The notes beneath the pieces are model-generated. The model worked only from the letters and a program-made list of their open reading frames with translations, was not told the DNA's origin and did no database searches. The translations under genes and the position numbers were made by a program. A stretch of 64,000 nt of DNA from Zanthoxylum bungeanum (Eukaryota; Streptophyta; Magnoliopsida; Sapindales; Rutaceae). The stretch is taken from positions 62,001 to 126,000 of the forward strand of contig SKCR01015051.1 in assembly GCA_019454045.1 (NCBI GenBank). Reading direction: 5' to 3'. Positions 10,169-20,269 of this stretch are shown piece by piece (positions within the stretch are counted from its first letter, which is position 1; the number at the start of each line of letters is the position of its first letter).

Positions 10169-10623
10169 AGCACTGGCGTGGCGACATGTGGCGAAAGTGA
10201 CTATCGGCACCATAGAATTATGACACGTGGCACGCTTGTGATTGGTTGATGATGACGTGGCGATGATGTGGCACGTTGACTCGATCAATTGGTGATGTGG
10301 ATGATGACATGGCAGACACGTGGAGTGACACGTGGCGCGATGGCGATTGTCGGCACCGTAGGATGATGACACGTGGCACAGTGCACGTTAGCAGATCGGC
10401 TGTGATGGTGACACGTGGCACGGCGCACGTTAGCAAAGTCAAACTTTTCTCAGATTCTAACTTGTGGAGCCGGCGCACGTTAGCACTATTCGGTGCACAG
10501 GTGCTTCTTCCAATTATTGACTCACTTATCCGCAATTGACACGTGGCGATAAAAATCTGAAATCAGCCAATCAGAAGCTTCCACGTGTCGTAATAATTGA
10601 ACTCCCAACCACCTTGCCACGTG
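10135..10623. promoter_or_regulatory. Cluster of nine CACGTG boxes (G-box/ABRE-like) in LTR U3
   Basis: CACGTG occurs at 10135, 10224, 10317, 10329, 10370, 10412, 10540, 10582 and 10618, mostly as GACACGTGGC. This contains ACGTGGC, the core of ABA-responsive and G-box elements bound by plant bZIP and bHLH factors. Near-variants such as TGACGTGGC lie between. Nine more are in the solo LTR (47255-47610). The U3 position and dense repetition suggest an enhancer; activity is inferred. Confidence 0.7.
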
Positions 10624-11991
10624 TCATCTTATCACCTTATCCAGAATCTGAAGCGACGAACCATAGACAATCACCAGCGTCGCGACGCGAGTGGCGTCGC
10701 GATGCCGACCCCCTACTGACGCCTATAATTCAGCTCGACTTCAGAATTCAAATCATGCATTCCTTGAGTTTTGTAAGGACTTTAAGGATTGCATCATGGT
10801 GTTTAAGTTTTGTAATTTAAATTAAGCATTTTTACTTTTAGTATTTTCAATTATGCACTTTTACTTTTTGTTAATAAATTTTTTTTTTTTATGTTCAGTA
10901 GTTAATTTACCGCTGGGGTAAAAGGTGAAACATTTAATATAATTATCTAGGTAAATCTCACTTAATTATAATTTATAAATTATAATTTAACCAGATTAAT
11001 TAATGGCAGACTTATTACTGCCTATATGGTCGGTCTAAATATAAATTACTTACCGCCTATATGGCTGGTCTTTATGTGACAGATAATTACCGCCTATATG
11101 GCTGGTGTAATTGGACTAAATGGATTACCGCCTATATGGCTGGTTTTAAATGTTTAACATTATTAATTCCTGAGAAATAAGAACATAAAATAATTTATAT
11201 ATTATAATAAGTGAGATTCCTAGATAAGAAATATTAAATGTGGATCCTCTAACCCCATCATTTTATTTTATATAGGGAAGTGATGAAACACAATATTCAC
11301 ACTTAATCATTGATTTTCTTTTTATGGATAATTCTTTAGTTTGTTTATTGAGTCTTAAGCTTAATGCGTCTTGTTAATTAGCCACTAATAAGATTGATCT
11401 GGTAAACGTAAAATCAACTAGACATAGGGATTTTAGGTTTCAGCCTTAGACTTAATAGCCCATGATCTTCCTTGAGGATAGATAACCCTTTAATAGATTT
11501 CCTTACAGGATAGACATATACCTGTAGGGCGGGGGTAGCCATAATTGGAACTTAATCTTAATGAATCCAGGTAATTTGGTTGACATAGACATACGGTTCA
11601 ATTGGGTTATACTGGGTATTTACGTCTGACCATCGACAGAGGCTTTTGCATATTTTCGTGTTCCAGGTTAGCAAACTAATTTATTACACATATGTAAGAG
11701 AATCAATTCATCTTTAGAATAATATTGTAAGGAGTCACGACCCTAGATCCTTGAGTCTTTTCTTTTATTTTCCTTAGTATTTTCTTTTGAGTCTGTTTTT
11801 ATTTTATTTAGCAAAACCACATTCAACCAACCAAAAGCAATCATTCTCTTCTCCCTATAATTAGATACATGTAAATAAATAGTATCAATAATTAGTAACA
11901 ACAGTAGGAATTAAGTCCTCGTGGATCGATATTTTTATACTACTTGAAAGATACGTGCGCTTGCGTTATACGTGTGTGTTTACGCCGGTCA
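10512..11991 (+). repeat. 5' LTR of element C (right palindrome arm, start of LTR missing)
   Basis: Mirror image of 8691-10168, ending GGTCA at 11991 followed by the primer site. Its start is lost at the inversion point as in B. Confidence 0.8.
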
Positions 11992-11997
11992 AGTTTT

Positions 11998-12015
11998 TGG
12001 CGCCGTTGCCGGGGA
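11998..12015 (+). other. Primer binding site, tRNA-Asp type (element C)
   Basis: TGGCGCCGTTGCCGGGGA, an exact complement to the 3' end of tRNA-Asp, six bases after the LTR end at 11991. Confidence 0.93.
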
Positions 12016-12127
12016 CTTATTTTTCTTGAGTTATTAATTTTGAAGCTATCTAATTTACTTGTATCTAATTTTCTTTATTTTTATCTGTAATTTTTATTTC
12101 TTTGTTTTGTTTTCAGGTGATTGAAAA

Positions 12128-13382
12128 ATGGAACATTATTGGGAGATTGAGAGATCACGAGCTTTACGAGAAGATACACCCCAAATCTGGGAGCAACAGT
12201 CCAATTTTCTGAGGCATGTTGTCCAGCCCAACAATTATCACTGGATGTCAGAACCAAGCAATACTACATTTGCTCAACAGAACGAAATGGGGAGATGTGT
12301 AATATGTGATGGTAACCACCCGAGCGATCAATGTATATACCTTTCAGAGTGGCAGAATTATTGGAATCATTCAAGGTACGAAGAACCATCATACTTTCCA
12401 TCTTATCCACCATCCATCTACGATCTTCATCAAGAACCAGAACCATCAGAGGAAGATCAGTTGATTCACATGCTCAAAGATTGGTTCGAGGAACGAGATG
12501 CTCAATTTGATGCACAAATTCAGAGTCAAGCGGCGTCTATACAAAGGATGACAGATCAAGTTAGACAATTAATAGATAACCTGAATCACATATCTCACAG
12601 AGCAAATTCAAATAATATTGAAGAAGCCTTCGATTATTCTGAGATTCATCATGACATCATAACAGTGGACGAGGCTGAGCAGTATCAAGAATCAGAGATA
12701 TCAGTTTAGGAGCCTGAACCAACAAAGTCTCAATTTGATTTTTATTATTCTGACTCTGACGAGGATGAAGAAGCTGAGCTATTTGTACCAACTGCACCAA
12801 CAAAAGAGGATGAAACTTTCTATCCTCCAAATGAAGACCTTGGAGCTTCCATTGAACAAATGTTTGAAGAAGATCTACCTGAGCCAATCATTTCACTCAG
12901 ATCAGAGGATGAAGACCTAAAAATAGACATAACTTTACATCCTCAGATTGACACTTATGGAGTATGCATTTCACAGATGACGGATGAAGAGTTGAATACA
13001 GAAATTTTAAAATACATCTGTGTAGAAAAAGGTGGAGCAAGAAGTAGAGCAAATGGAGGAGCAAATGTCTGACCTTATTGAAGATCCAGTGCATTCAAGA
13101 GAAACATCACTGTTTTGGGGAGTACTGATCAAAGATATCACCTAGAAGCTTGACAGAATGGAACTCCCATTCCAAGTCAAGCACCATACAAGACCTCCTG
13201 ATTTTCTTTCTTTCTTTTCAGGAACCACATGAGCAATAAAGGTTAAAAAGGTGGCACGAGCACTGAATGGGACAAAACTCTTTTTACCACCTTATCGTTG
13301 GAAGAGACCCTTCAAAAGTAACGCACATGGGAATGTCTTTAATAGGACATCCAAAACGACGCTGAAACTCCTTGACGGATAG
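12128..13382 (+). pseudogene. Gag-like ORF with zinc knuckle and acidic domain (copy C)
   Basis: Open from ATG 12128 for 193 codons, then a TAG, after which the same frame continues for another hundred codons. It contains a CVICDGNHPSDQC knuckle (C-x2-C-x3-H-x4-C, one residue shorter than the usual spacing), a predicted coiled helix (IQSQAASIQRMTDQVRQLID), and a strongly acidic region with YYSDSDEDEEAEL and two DLPEPIISL-like blocks. A frameshift near 13035 and further stops follow before ETSLFWGVLIKDI and the C-terminus. The capsid domain found in A and D is not visible. I infer a reduced gag or element-specific RNA-binding protein. A T-rich TTTTCAG/G at 12116 precedes the ATG. Confidence 0.68.
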
Positions 13383-13878
13383 ATTTCAGTCACGTCTGGC
13401 TGAAGATGAAAAATTAGTGCTAGCAGGGAGGTAACCCATGCACTTTGTTGTAATTTCTATTTTATATTTTGTGTATACATGTTGTAGAGTTTTTAATTTT
13501 GTGTGTTATTTTTGTAGGGAAAAGCTCAACCAAAGTATAAGACAGAAGGAATCGTGTTTGGCAAAGATAAGAGATAATTCATTAGCGATGGCTGAGTAAG
13601 GAATGGATTCTTGAGACGCATCCTAATGAATTTATACTAAGCGAATAACGTATTGCGTACACAATTCCATTGCCTTAATTATTGCTTTGATTTGCTTTTC
13701 TGTTGTAATTATCTTTATTTTCGTAGACAGAATCCAGACTTTTTGACCTTTCACAATTTCTTTTATTGTTTAGCTAACAATCTTCATTTGGAAGATACTA
13801 GTGCTATTATTACTCACCTTTTTCAGGTGTTATAACTTCAACTAATCATTGCACTTTTGAAGACATCTAGAGTAAAAT
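13383..13878 (+). other. Spacer between gag-like ORF and LOG in element C
   Basis: No gene seen. It contains GGGAGGTAACCCATGC near 13427, and two T-rich acceptor-like sites, TTTTTGTAG/G ending at 13517 and TTTTTCAG/G ending at 13826, the latter 52 bases before the LOG ATG. Confidence 0.5.
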
Positions 13879-14531
13879 ATGGAAGCCACTTCAAGAAGAC
13901 GAGTTGAAAACATCTGTGTGTTTTGCGGTACTAGTGTTGGTACTAAGCCACAATACGTAGAAGCAGCACAAGAATTGGGTCGAGTCTTAGCTGCAAGGAA
14001 TATGCACTTAGTATATGGCGGAGGCAATCTTGGACTTATGGGGATCGTTTCAAAAGCCGTACAGGAAAGAGGCAGTCACATTTTGGGAATCATTCCAAAA
14101 CCTTTGGCAGAGGCAAATCTTATTGGATCATCAAACGGAGAGGAACTGATCGTGCCAGGTATGTCCGAGCGACTAGTGGAAATGATTAACCGTGCTGATG
14201 CTTTTATTGATTTGCCAAGTGGCTTGGGCACATTGATGGAAATTTTTATAGTGTTATCTTGGGCGAACCTGAACATACACCAGAAACCGCTTGGACTGTA
14301 CAACGTTGATGGATTTTATGATTTTCTTTGTGTGTTTCTTGATGATGCTCGGAGAATGGGTTCGTGTCAAAACCTTTAAAAGAACTCCTCTTCACTGCCA
14401 GAACTGCTCCGGATCTAATCGACCAAATCTTAGCCTATGAACCACAAGTTGACCCTATCCTTTCAAAGATAAATTGGTCCAATGATGATCGTGGTAAGAG
14501 GCGTAGGATTAATCTGGATCTTAACCTTTAA
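13879..14531 (+). pseudogene. LOG-like cytokinin riboside 5'-monophosphate phosphoribohydrolase, copy C (one frameshift)
   Basis: The most complete LOG copy in start-to-stop terms. From ATG 13879 it reads MEATSRRRVENICVFCGTS, then VYGGGNLGLMGIVSKAV and an altered signature PSGLGTLMEIF (Gly to Ser; the Glu of GTxxE is kept). A single-base deletion near 14357 shifts the frame after FLDDARR, and the original frame resumes with LKELLFTARTAPDLIDQ to the stop at 14529-14531. The length (about 216 codons) equals that of plant LOGs. The whole coding sequence is continuous genomic DNA without the introns normal for plant LOG genes. The tail ends RRRINLDLNL, unlike ordinary LOGs. The enzyme would convert cytokinin nucleotides to free bases; this copy is probably inactive. 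Confidence 0.9.
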
Positions 14532-14555
14532 CTTTTCGTGTAGAATTTCAGTAAC

Positions 14556-15181
14556 AAAGGTACTGATCAACTAATTCCCTCCCCCAAACCTAAATGAGAC
14601 ATTGTCCTAATGTCTTAACATTACCCTTACAGACTTAAAACTCGGACCTCATACTTTTTTTTTTACTCCATCACTTTTTGAGATGCTTCCTCCAATTAAA
14701 CTAGAGCACTGAATATTACAAACTTTTTAATTATAACTCATGTCCGTATGTTACTATGCATATTGATAATACCTGCCAACTGAGCATATGAAGATCCATT
14801 TTAGTCAATTTTATGGAGAATTTACAAATTAAATAATTCAAAAGGAAATAAAACAAAAATTAACTTGTTCCGAAAATAGGTTTGAAATACGTCTCAGGAG
14901 TGGAAACTCCTTACTTAGCTATCTCTTACCAATTTCACCTTTTAGTCAAATAAAAACACAAAACGCAAAATATTTTTGTAATTTTTGAAAATTTTTCAAA
15001 TTTCTTTTGTATTTTTCGAAAAAAAATTTGGACTAAAAATAAAAACAACACACAACTAAAAACAAGATACTGATCAACTAATCCCTCCCCCAAACCTAAA
15101 TGAGACATTGTCCCCAATGTCTTAAACAATAGAAGAATAGCTTGGAGATAGTACATGGTTAGCTGAAATTTACACGAAAAG
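14556..15181 (-). other. 3' UTR of element D and junction with inverted element C
   Basis: Minus-orientation 3' region with two G-rich tracts (14577-14588 and 15083-15094), each beside a GACATTGTCC motif, and the CCTGAGACGTATTTC block. No gene seen. Element D has no 3' LTR here; its 3' UTR runs straight into the end of C's right arm at about 14556, marking a rearrangement. Confidence 0.65.
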
Positions 15182-15835
15182 TTAAAGGTTAAGATATAGA
15201 TTAATCCGACGCCTCTTACCATGATCGTCCTCGGACCAATTTATCTTTGAAATGATAGGGTCAATTTGTGGTTCATAGGCCAAGATTTGGTCAATTAGAT
15301 CCTGAGCAGTTCTGGCAGTAAAGAGGAGTTCTTTCATAGGTTTTGTCACGAACCCATTTCTCCGGGCATCATCAAGAAACACACAAAGAAAATCATAAAA
15401 TCCTTCAACGTTGTACAGTCCATGCGGTTTTTGGTGTATGTTCAAGTTCGCCCAAGATAACATTGTAAAAATTTCCTCCAATATACCCAAGCCACCTAGC
15501 AAAGCAATAAAAGCATCAGAACGGTTAATCATTTCTATCAGTCGTTCAGACATACCTGGCACAATTAGCACTTCTCCGTTTGATGGTCCAATAAGATTTG
15601 CCTTTGCCAAGGGTTTTGGGAGGATTCCCAAAACGTGACTGCCTCCTTCCTGTACAGCTGTTGAAATGATCCCCATAAGTCCAAGATTGTCTCTGCCATA
15701 TACTAAGTGCATATTCCTTGCAGCTAAGACTCGACCAAATTCTTGTGCTGCTTCTACGTATTGTGGCTTAACACCAACACTAGTACCGCAAAACACACAG
15801 ATGTTTTCAACTCATCTTTTTGAATTGGCTTCTAT
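15182..15835 (-). pseudogene. LOG-like phosphoribohydrolase, copy D (start lost)
   Basis: One long frame (15182-15796) from CGTSVGVKPQYVEAAQEF to the stop, the longest undamaged LOG stretch in the window. Upstream the ATG is ATA (15833-15835) and the eighth codon is TGA where C has CGA. Motif changes: VYGRDNLGLMG (Gly-Gly to Arg-Asp) and LGGLGILEE (Pro to Leu, Thr to Ile), so the catalytic loop is damaged as well. No introns. Together with copy C (13879-14531, opposite strand) it forms an inverted LOG repeat with a 650-base spacer. Confidence 0.88.
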
Positions 15836-16164
15836 GTTTTACTCTGGATGTCTTCAAAAGTGCAATTATGAGTTGAATTTATAACACCTGAAAAGGGTGA
15901 GTAAAATAATAGCACTAGTACCTGCCAAATGACAATTATTAGTTAACAGTGAAATAAATCGTGATAGTAAAAAATGTATGGATCATGTCGGAGAAAATAA
16001 AAGAAAACAACAAAAAAATCACAATTATTAGGAAAAGACAAAGAGATATAATATGTACAAGAAAAGTAGCGGCTTGATTGACGTCTATGCGTCAGGGACA
16101 AGCTTCCCATCCAATTTTCTTATAAATTGGCAAACATAGTCTTTTTGAGTCAGATTCCCGAGAC

Positions 16165-16571
16165 TTAATTCTTGTCTTTATTTTTGGAATTGTGCGTATA
16201 ACACACGAATTTCGTGATACACATATCCACTGGGATGCGTCTCAAGAGTTTTAGATATTCATCCAAAGACTCCTTACTCAAGCCATCCCTAATGAAATTA
16301 ATCTTATCTTCGCGGTTATCAGACACCATTCCTAAAGAACGACAACGAGTATCACAAAAAATACGAGCACATTTATAACAAACACACATTCTTTTGGCTC
16401 TTCTATTTTTAGCATAGGTGCTCCTTCCTAACCATGTAGATGTGAAATAAAAGAGTTGAAGACTCACTTGCCAATCGGACCCGTGCTTCAATAATCCAAC
16501 GAATGTCAGTAGGAATACCTTTGATCATCAGTAACCTCATCCGTTCCAAGCGAGCCTTGTAGAGTTTCATA
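16165..16571 (-). pseudogene. Cys-rich hypothetical ORF, copy D (frame-broken)
   Basis: Homologue of 1031-1435. It keeps the block RAKRMCVCYKCARIFCDTRC and NREDKINFIRDGLSKESLD, but the N-terminal part is in another frame from ATG 16571 and a small deletion near 16258 changes the C-terminus. The splice-donor-like site is changed from AGGTGAGT to AAGTGAGT. It lies between the integrase tail and LOG, as in A. The function is unknown. Confidence 0.5.
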
Positions 16572-16767
16572 AGAGATTTTTGAGGGAGAGAAGGAAATTT
16601 CCTTGTGAAGATTTGCGAGAAATTATTCCATCCTGAAATGAATTAACCTATAAAAATTAAACACACAAAAGTAAAACACACCAGATCACAATATATACAT
16701 AAATTGCATGGGTTGCCTCTCTACGAGCGCTAAGTTTAACATCGTCAGCTAGACGTCTTCTCGAACG

Positions 16768-17265
16768 TTAAGCTGGATCTGAAAGTGGTACTTTCTTTTG
16801 TCGCTCAAATGATTCTCCCCAGTAGTGCTTAACACGCTTGTTTTTAACCTTGAAAGTTTTTTTGGAGTCAGGATCATGTATCTCAACGGCTCTGTCTGGT
16901 AAAACCTTGGTGATCACAAATGGACCTGACCACCGTGATTTTGGCTCCCATGGGAAGAATTTCACCCTTGATTTGTTTAACAGTACCTTCTGCCCTGGTT
17001 CCAGTTGTATGTGCACTAACTTCTCATCCTGTCTCTTATTAGCCTTTTCTTTGTACAATTTGGCATCCTCAAAAGGCTGATTGTGAAATTCCTCCAATTC
17101 GTTGAGCTGGTTGAACTTTTTCTCTTCTGTTGCTTGTAGAGTAAGAATCTGTGTTTTTAATGCACAAGACGCTTTATTTTCAGGCTCCACAGGCAATTGA
17201 CATGTTTTAAGTTTGTCAGTAGAACTTTGCATTGCATTGGAGTTCTGAATGGTACTGTGTATCAC
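16768..17265 (-). pseudogene. Integrase C-terminal tail fused to gag-pro (copy D)
   Basis: An uninterrupted 165-codon frame: a linker of about 40 residues, then ELEEFHNQPFEDAKLYKEK, KVLLNKSRVKFFPWEPKSRW, SGPFVITKVLPDRAVEI and a C-terminal extension KHYWGESFERQKK. It shows the same in-frame join of protease linker to integrase tail as element A, with RT, RNase H and the integrase core missing. Confidence 0.82.
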
Positions 17266-18023
17266 ATCAAGTCTGAAACATCCTCATCTTATTCTTCTGG
17301 GAAATTCATGGCCTTGAAAACATGAATCTTACTTCTTGGTCATGTACCTCTTGGTTAATTCTCCTTTTTGTACATCAATAATGGTTCGACCTATAGCCAA
17401 GAACGGTCTCCCAAGGATGATCGGCACGTGTGTCTTCCTCCATATCAAGGACAATAAAATCTGTTGGGAAAATGAATTTGTCAACTTTGACCAGCACATC
17501 TTCAAATACGCCACTTGGAAATACGAGCGTTCTATCAGCAAGTTGTAGAGAGACTGAAGTGGGCATTGTTTCTCAAATCTGCAGTTTCCTGAAAATAGAA
17601 AAAGGCATCAAGTTAACATTTGCACCTAAATCACATAAAGCCTTACCGAAGTCACGTTCTCCTATGGTGCAAGGAATAGTGAAACTGCCAGGATCTTTCA
17701 ACTTTGGGGGAATTTTCCTATGAATGATGGCACTGCACTCTTCTGATAATGCTACTGTCTCGTAATCTCCCAATCTCCGTTTTCGTGAAAGAATGTCTTT
17801 CATGAATTTGGCATAGCTGGGCATTTGTTCCAAAGCTTCGGAAAATGAGATGTTGATGCTTTTGAAATCCTCCAAGAAACGAGCAAAATGCTTGTCCAGT
17901 TTTTTTTTCTGAAGACGATGAGGAAAAGGTGGATGTGGAGTGATCTGTTCTTTTTCTTTGCTTTTTTTTCTCTTTCTCAGCATGTTGCTTTGTTTCTTTT
18001 GGAATATCTTCAATGTTGCTTGG
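17266..18023 (-). pseudogene. Aspartic protease and gag C-terminus (copy D, left part of interrupted gag)
   Basis: Frame 17573-18013 contains ALEQMPSYAKFMKDILSRKR and CDLGANVNLMPFSIFRKLQI, then stops at a TGA; the rest continues as TMPTSVSLQLADRTLVFPSG (17375-17566) and IILGRPFLAIGRTIIDVQKG (17329-17541) in other frames. At 18023 the sequence is cut by the copia insertion; it resumes at 28045, and joining the flanks across the ATTCC duplication restores the arrangement seen in A near 2911. Confidence 0.83.
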
Positions 18024-18028
18024 ATTCC

Positions 18029-19975
18029 TGTTTGGTTTTAGGGTGGTGGTCCAAGATCAATATAAGCGTATAAATAGAATGAATACACAACGAAGGTGGC
18101 GGAAACCACACTTATATTGAACGGCTTTTGGATGTGATGATCAATAAAACTTTCTCCTTGCTTGATGTATTCGGCCAAGGTGACTTTGTTGATGAAGATG
18201 ACCAAGCTCAAGCTTCAATGGATTCCAAGCTCTTAGTTGGGTTTCCCTATCACCTTGTATTGATTCTTAATATGCTAGCAAGATGGAAAGAAATTGATTT
18301 CCTTTCCCCTTGGAGAGAGCTCACGGCGCAATGGCAAGATTGGGAGATAGAGTTTCTATTTTTGTGTTTTTGTTTCATAAAACATAATGAAAATCTATTA
18401 CCAAAAATTTGGTATTAGCCTTTCAAAAAGTCAACCAATTTTTGGCTCCAAATTTGCATTAAAAGCCCACACCAACTTCTATCATGAATAGTGACTGCAT
18501 GTCACTCACCAAAAATGTGATTTGACATCTATCACTAAAGTGACAAGTGATGTGACTCGCGATGTGACTTGCGGCCGCACTTGATTCAAAATCAGAGTGG
18601 CGTCGCAAACACATTCCGAGCTTGGTTTTGTTAATTCCGAATTAATGAGTTTTCCTTTGCGTCGTAATTAAATAAAATTTAATTAAATAATCCTGCCTAG
18701 GAAAAATTACTATTCACATCGCTTGCGAATTAATTCTAAATCAATTCGTTAGCCCGAATTAAAATCCAATTTTAATTTCGCGTCGAAATCCAATTCGTAT
18801 AATATATCGAATATTATATTCTTTACACATTAATTAACCTTTCCAAATTAATCGTTCTCTCTCTTCAAAAGGACTTTATCCCAGATAAAAGCTCTCGCCG
18901 CTATTAATCCCAGATTAATAAAGTTTGAATCATACATCATCGGTGAATCTTTGGAAGCGACCCAAGAGATCCCTGGATATGTTGGCAGTAAATCCTGTCC
19001 TCAGACTATCCGAAAACGTACGGTACCTTGTACTACGTTCTTACACGAGGGGACTTTACGAGCAAGGTTGGTCAGCATTCTGCATCATTCGCACATACCC
19101 AATTATCCATAAATATTTTGTGGGATATATAATCTATGTCAGGCGTAGTATACGTAGTATTGCGTATCTCGTGAGTCCAGTATGGTGGCACAATGCAAGG
19201 CATGGGGCTGGAATATTGTCTGCCCCGTACGAAGCATATATCGGATCACAAGCAACTAGTCTCTTTATTATCGGATAATCATGACCTAGTCATATTATCT
19301 CGACGGTTGCAACCTTTTAGAGAACTAGTTCTGTATCCCTGCGTGACCATCATCTCCATATGACTGAAGTGATACTTCCGTCTTGACATCACACCCAAAT
19401 TACACGACGATTCTCAATAAACCCAGAAGAGGTATACACAGAACCTGTTGAAGTACTGGACATTCAAAACCAAAGCGTATTGATTGTCGCAAAGTTACTA
19501 GCGATGAAAGTCTCAGGTAAGACCAAATACACCTACCCTGATACGGACTCCCATAGACACATAGTCATACTACCAATGGGATTCCGTGGGGTCTATCCAG
19601 AGCGAAGCTGTTTTCTGTACATCGGGTAAAACACAACCTCCTAATACACTTGCATAAGTATCCAATACTTAATATATGAGAATATGACGTTATGCATCCA
19701 TAACAGCACAAGTGTGATACTAGTCTATTCCGCATTATCGATATGTCCAGTCTCGATAATACTATGACTAGTGATATTTAATGATTAAACCGTCGTGAAT
19801 TGATACTGTCTCATATCATCTCAATCCGGAACTAATCATAAGGGATTCATCATTCACACATTTAAGTAATCTAATTACGAAATGATAAAAGGCAATTTCC
19901 ATTGCTACATAATTAATTTGTACAAAAAACAATGTCTTTACAAATAGTGACGTTATAGGTCATAACTGTCTAACA
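18029..19975 (-). repeat. 3' LTR of copia element
   Basis: Ends TGTTAGACAG (minus start at 19975) and, at the other end, AACCAAACA; it matches 26107-28039 throughout, including the TGATGTGACTCGCGATG and GACCCAAGAGATCCCTGG blocks. Small ORFs inside (e.g. 18128-18418, 18925-19278) are not genes. Confidence 0.92.
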
Positions 19976-19985
19976 ATCTCCCACT
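19976..19985 (-). other. Polypurine tract of copia element
   Basis: AAGTGGGAGAT-type tract on the minus strand directly against the 3' LTR, the usual copia PPT. Confidence 0.88.
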
Positions 19986-20269
19986 TGGCCTATAGCCAGT
20001 CACTCAAGCATCTAATACCTGAAACTATGTACATGTCGCTCAAACTTTACTGGGATATAACTTTCATCAGCGGATCTGCAATGTTGTCCTCTGATGCGAC
20101 CTTCCGATCTTCACATCGCCACGATGTATGATCTCACGAACAGATGGAAACGACGAAGAACATGCTTGGATTGATGATGAGACCGCGGTTCCTTAGCTGT
20201 GCTATAGCCATTATTGGCACACATACAATGGAACGGGCTGAGTGCTAACGGAACTACTCCTAATCTTAA

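Larger units (their letters stand above)
6755..14555. repeat. Giant inverted repeat (palindrome) formed by elements B and C
   Basis: Left arm about 6755-10168, right arm about 10512-14555, loop 10169-10511. Arm landmarks pair in mirror order: LOG, gag-like ORF, primer site, LTR conserved block, CCATATAGGCGG repeats, the GC-rich patch (9960 and 10700) and the CACGTG boxes. The arms differ by one 630-base deletion in the left arm and scattered substitutions. The right arm stops inside the LOG 3' UTR, where it meets element D. A transcript through it would fold into a very long hairpin. Confidence 0.85.
11992..14555 (+). mobile_element. LOG-carrying gypsy element C, internal region
   Basis: Plus-strand copy with primer site 11998-12015, a gag-like ORF (12128-13382), a spacer with the GGGAGGTAACCCATGCA motif (about 13425-13443), and LOG (13879-14531). 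It lacks protease, RT and integrase. The homology with B ends about 24 bases after the LOG stop, where an inverted D-type 3' UTR begins, so C has no 3' LTR here. Confidence 0.83.

Noticed and set aside
144..15835. Functional host LOG gene in the window
   Set aside because: All four copies are inside LTR elements and carry at least one disabling lesion; none has an intact start-to-stop frame.
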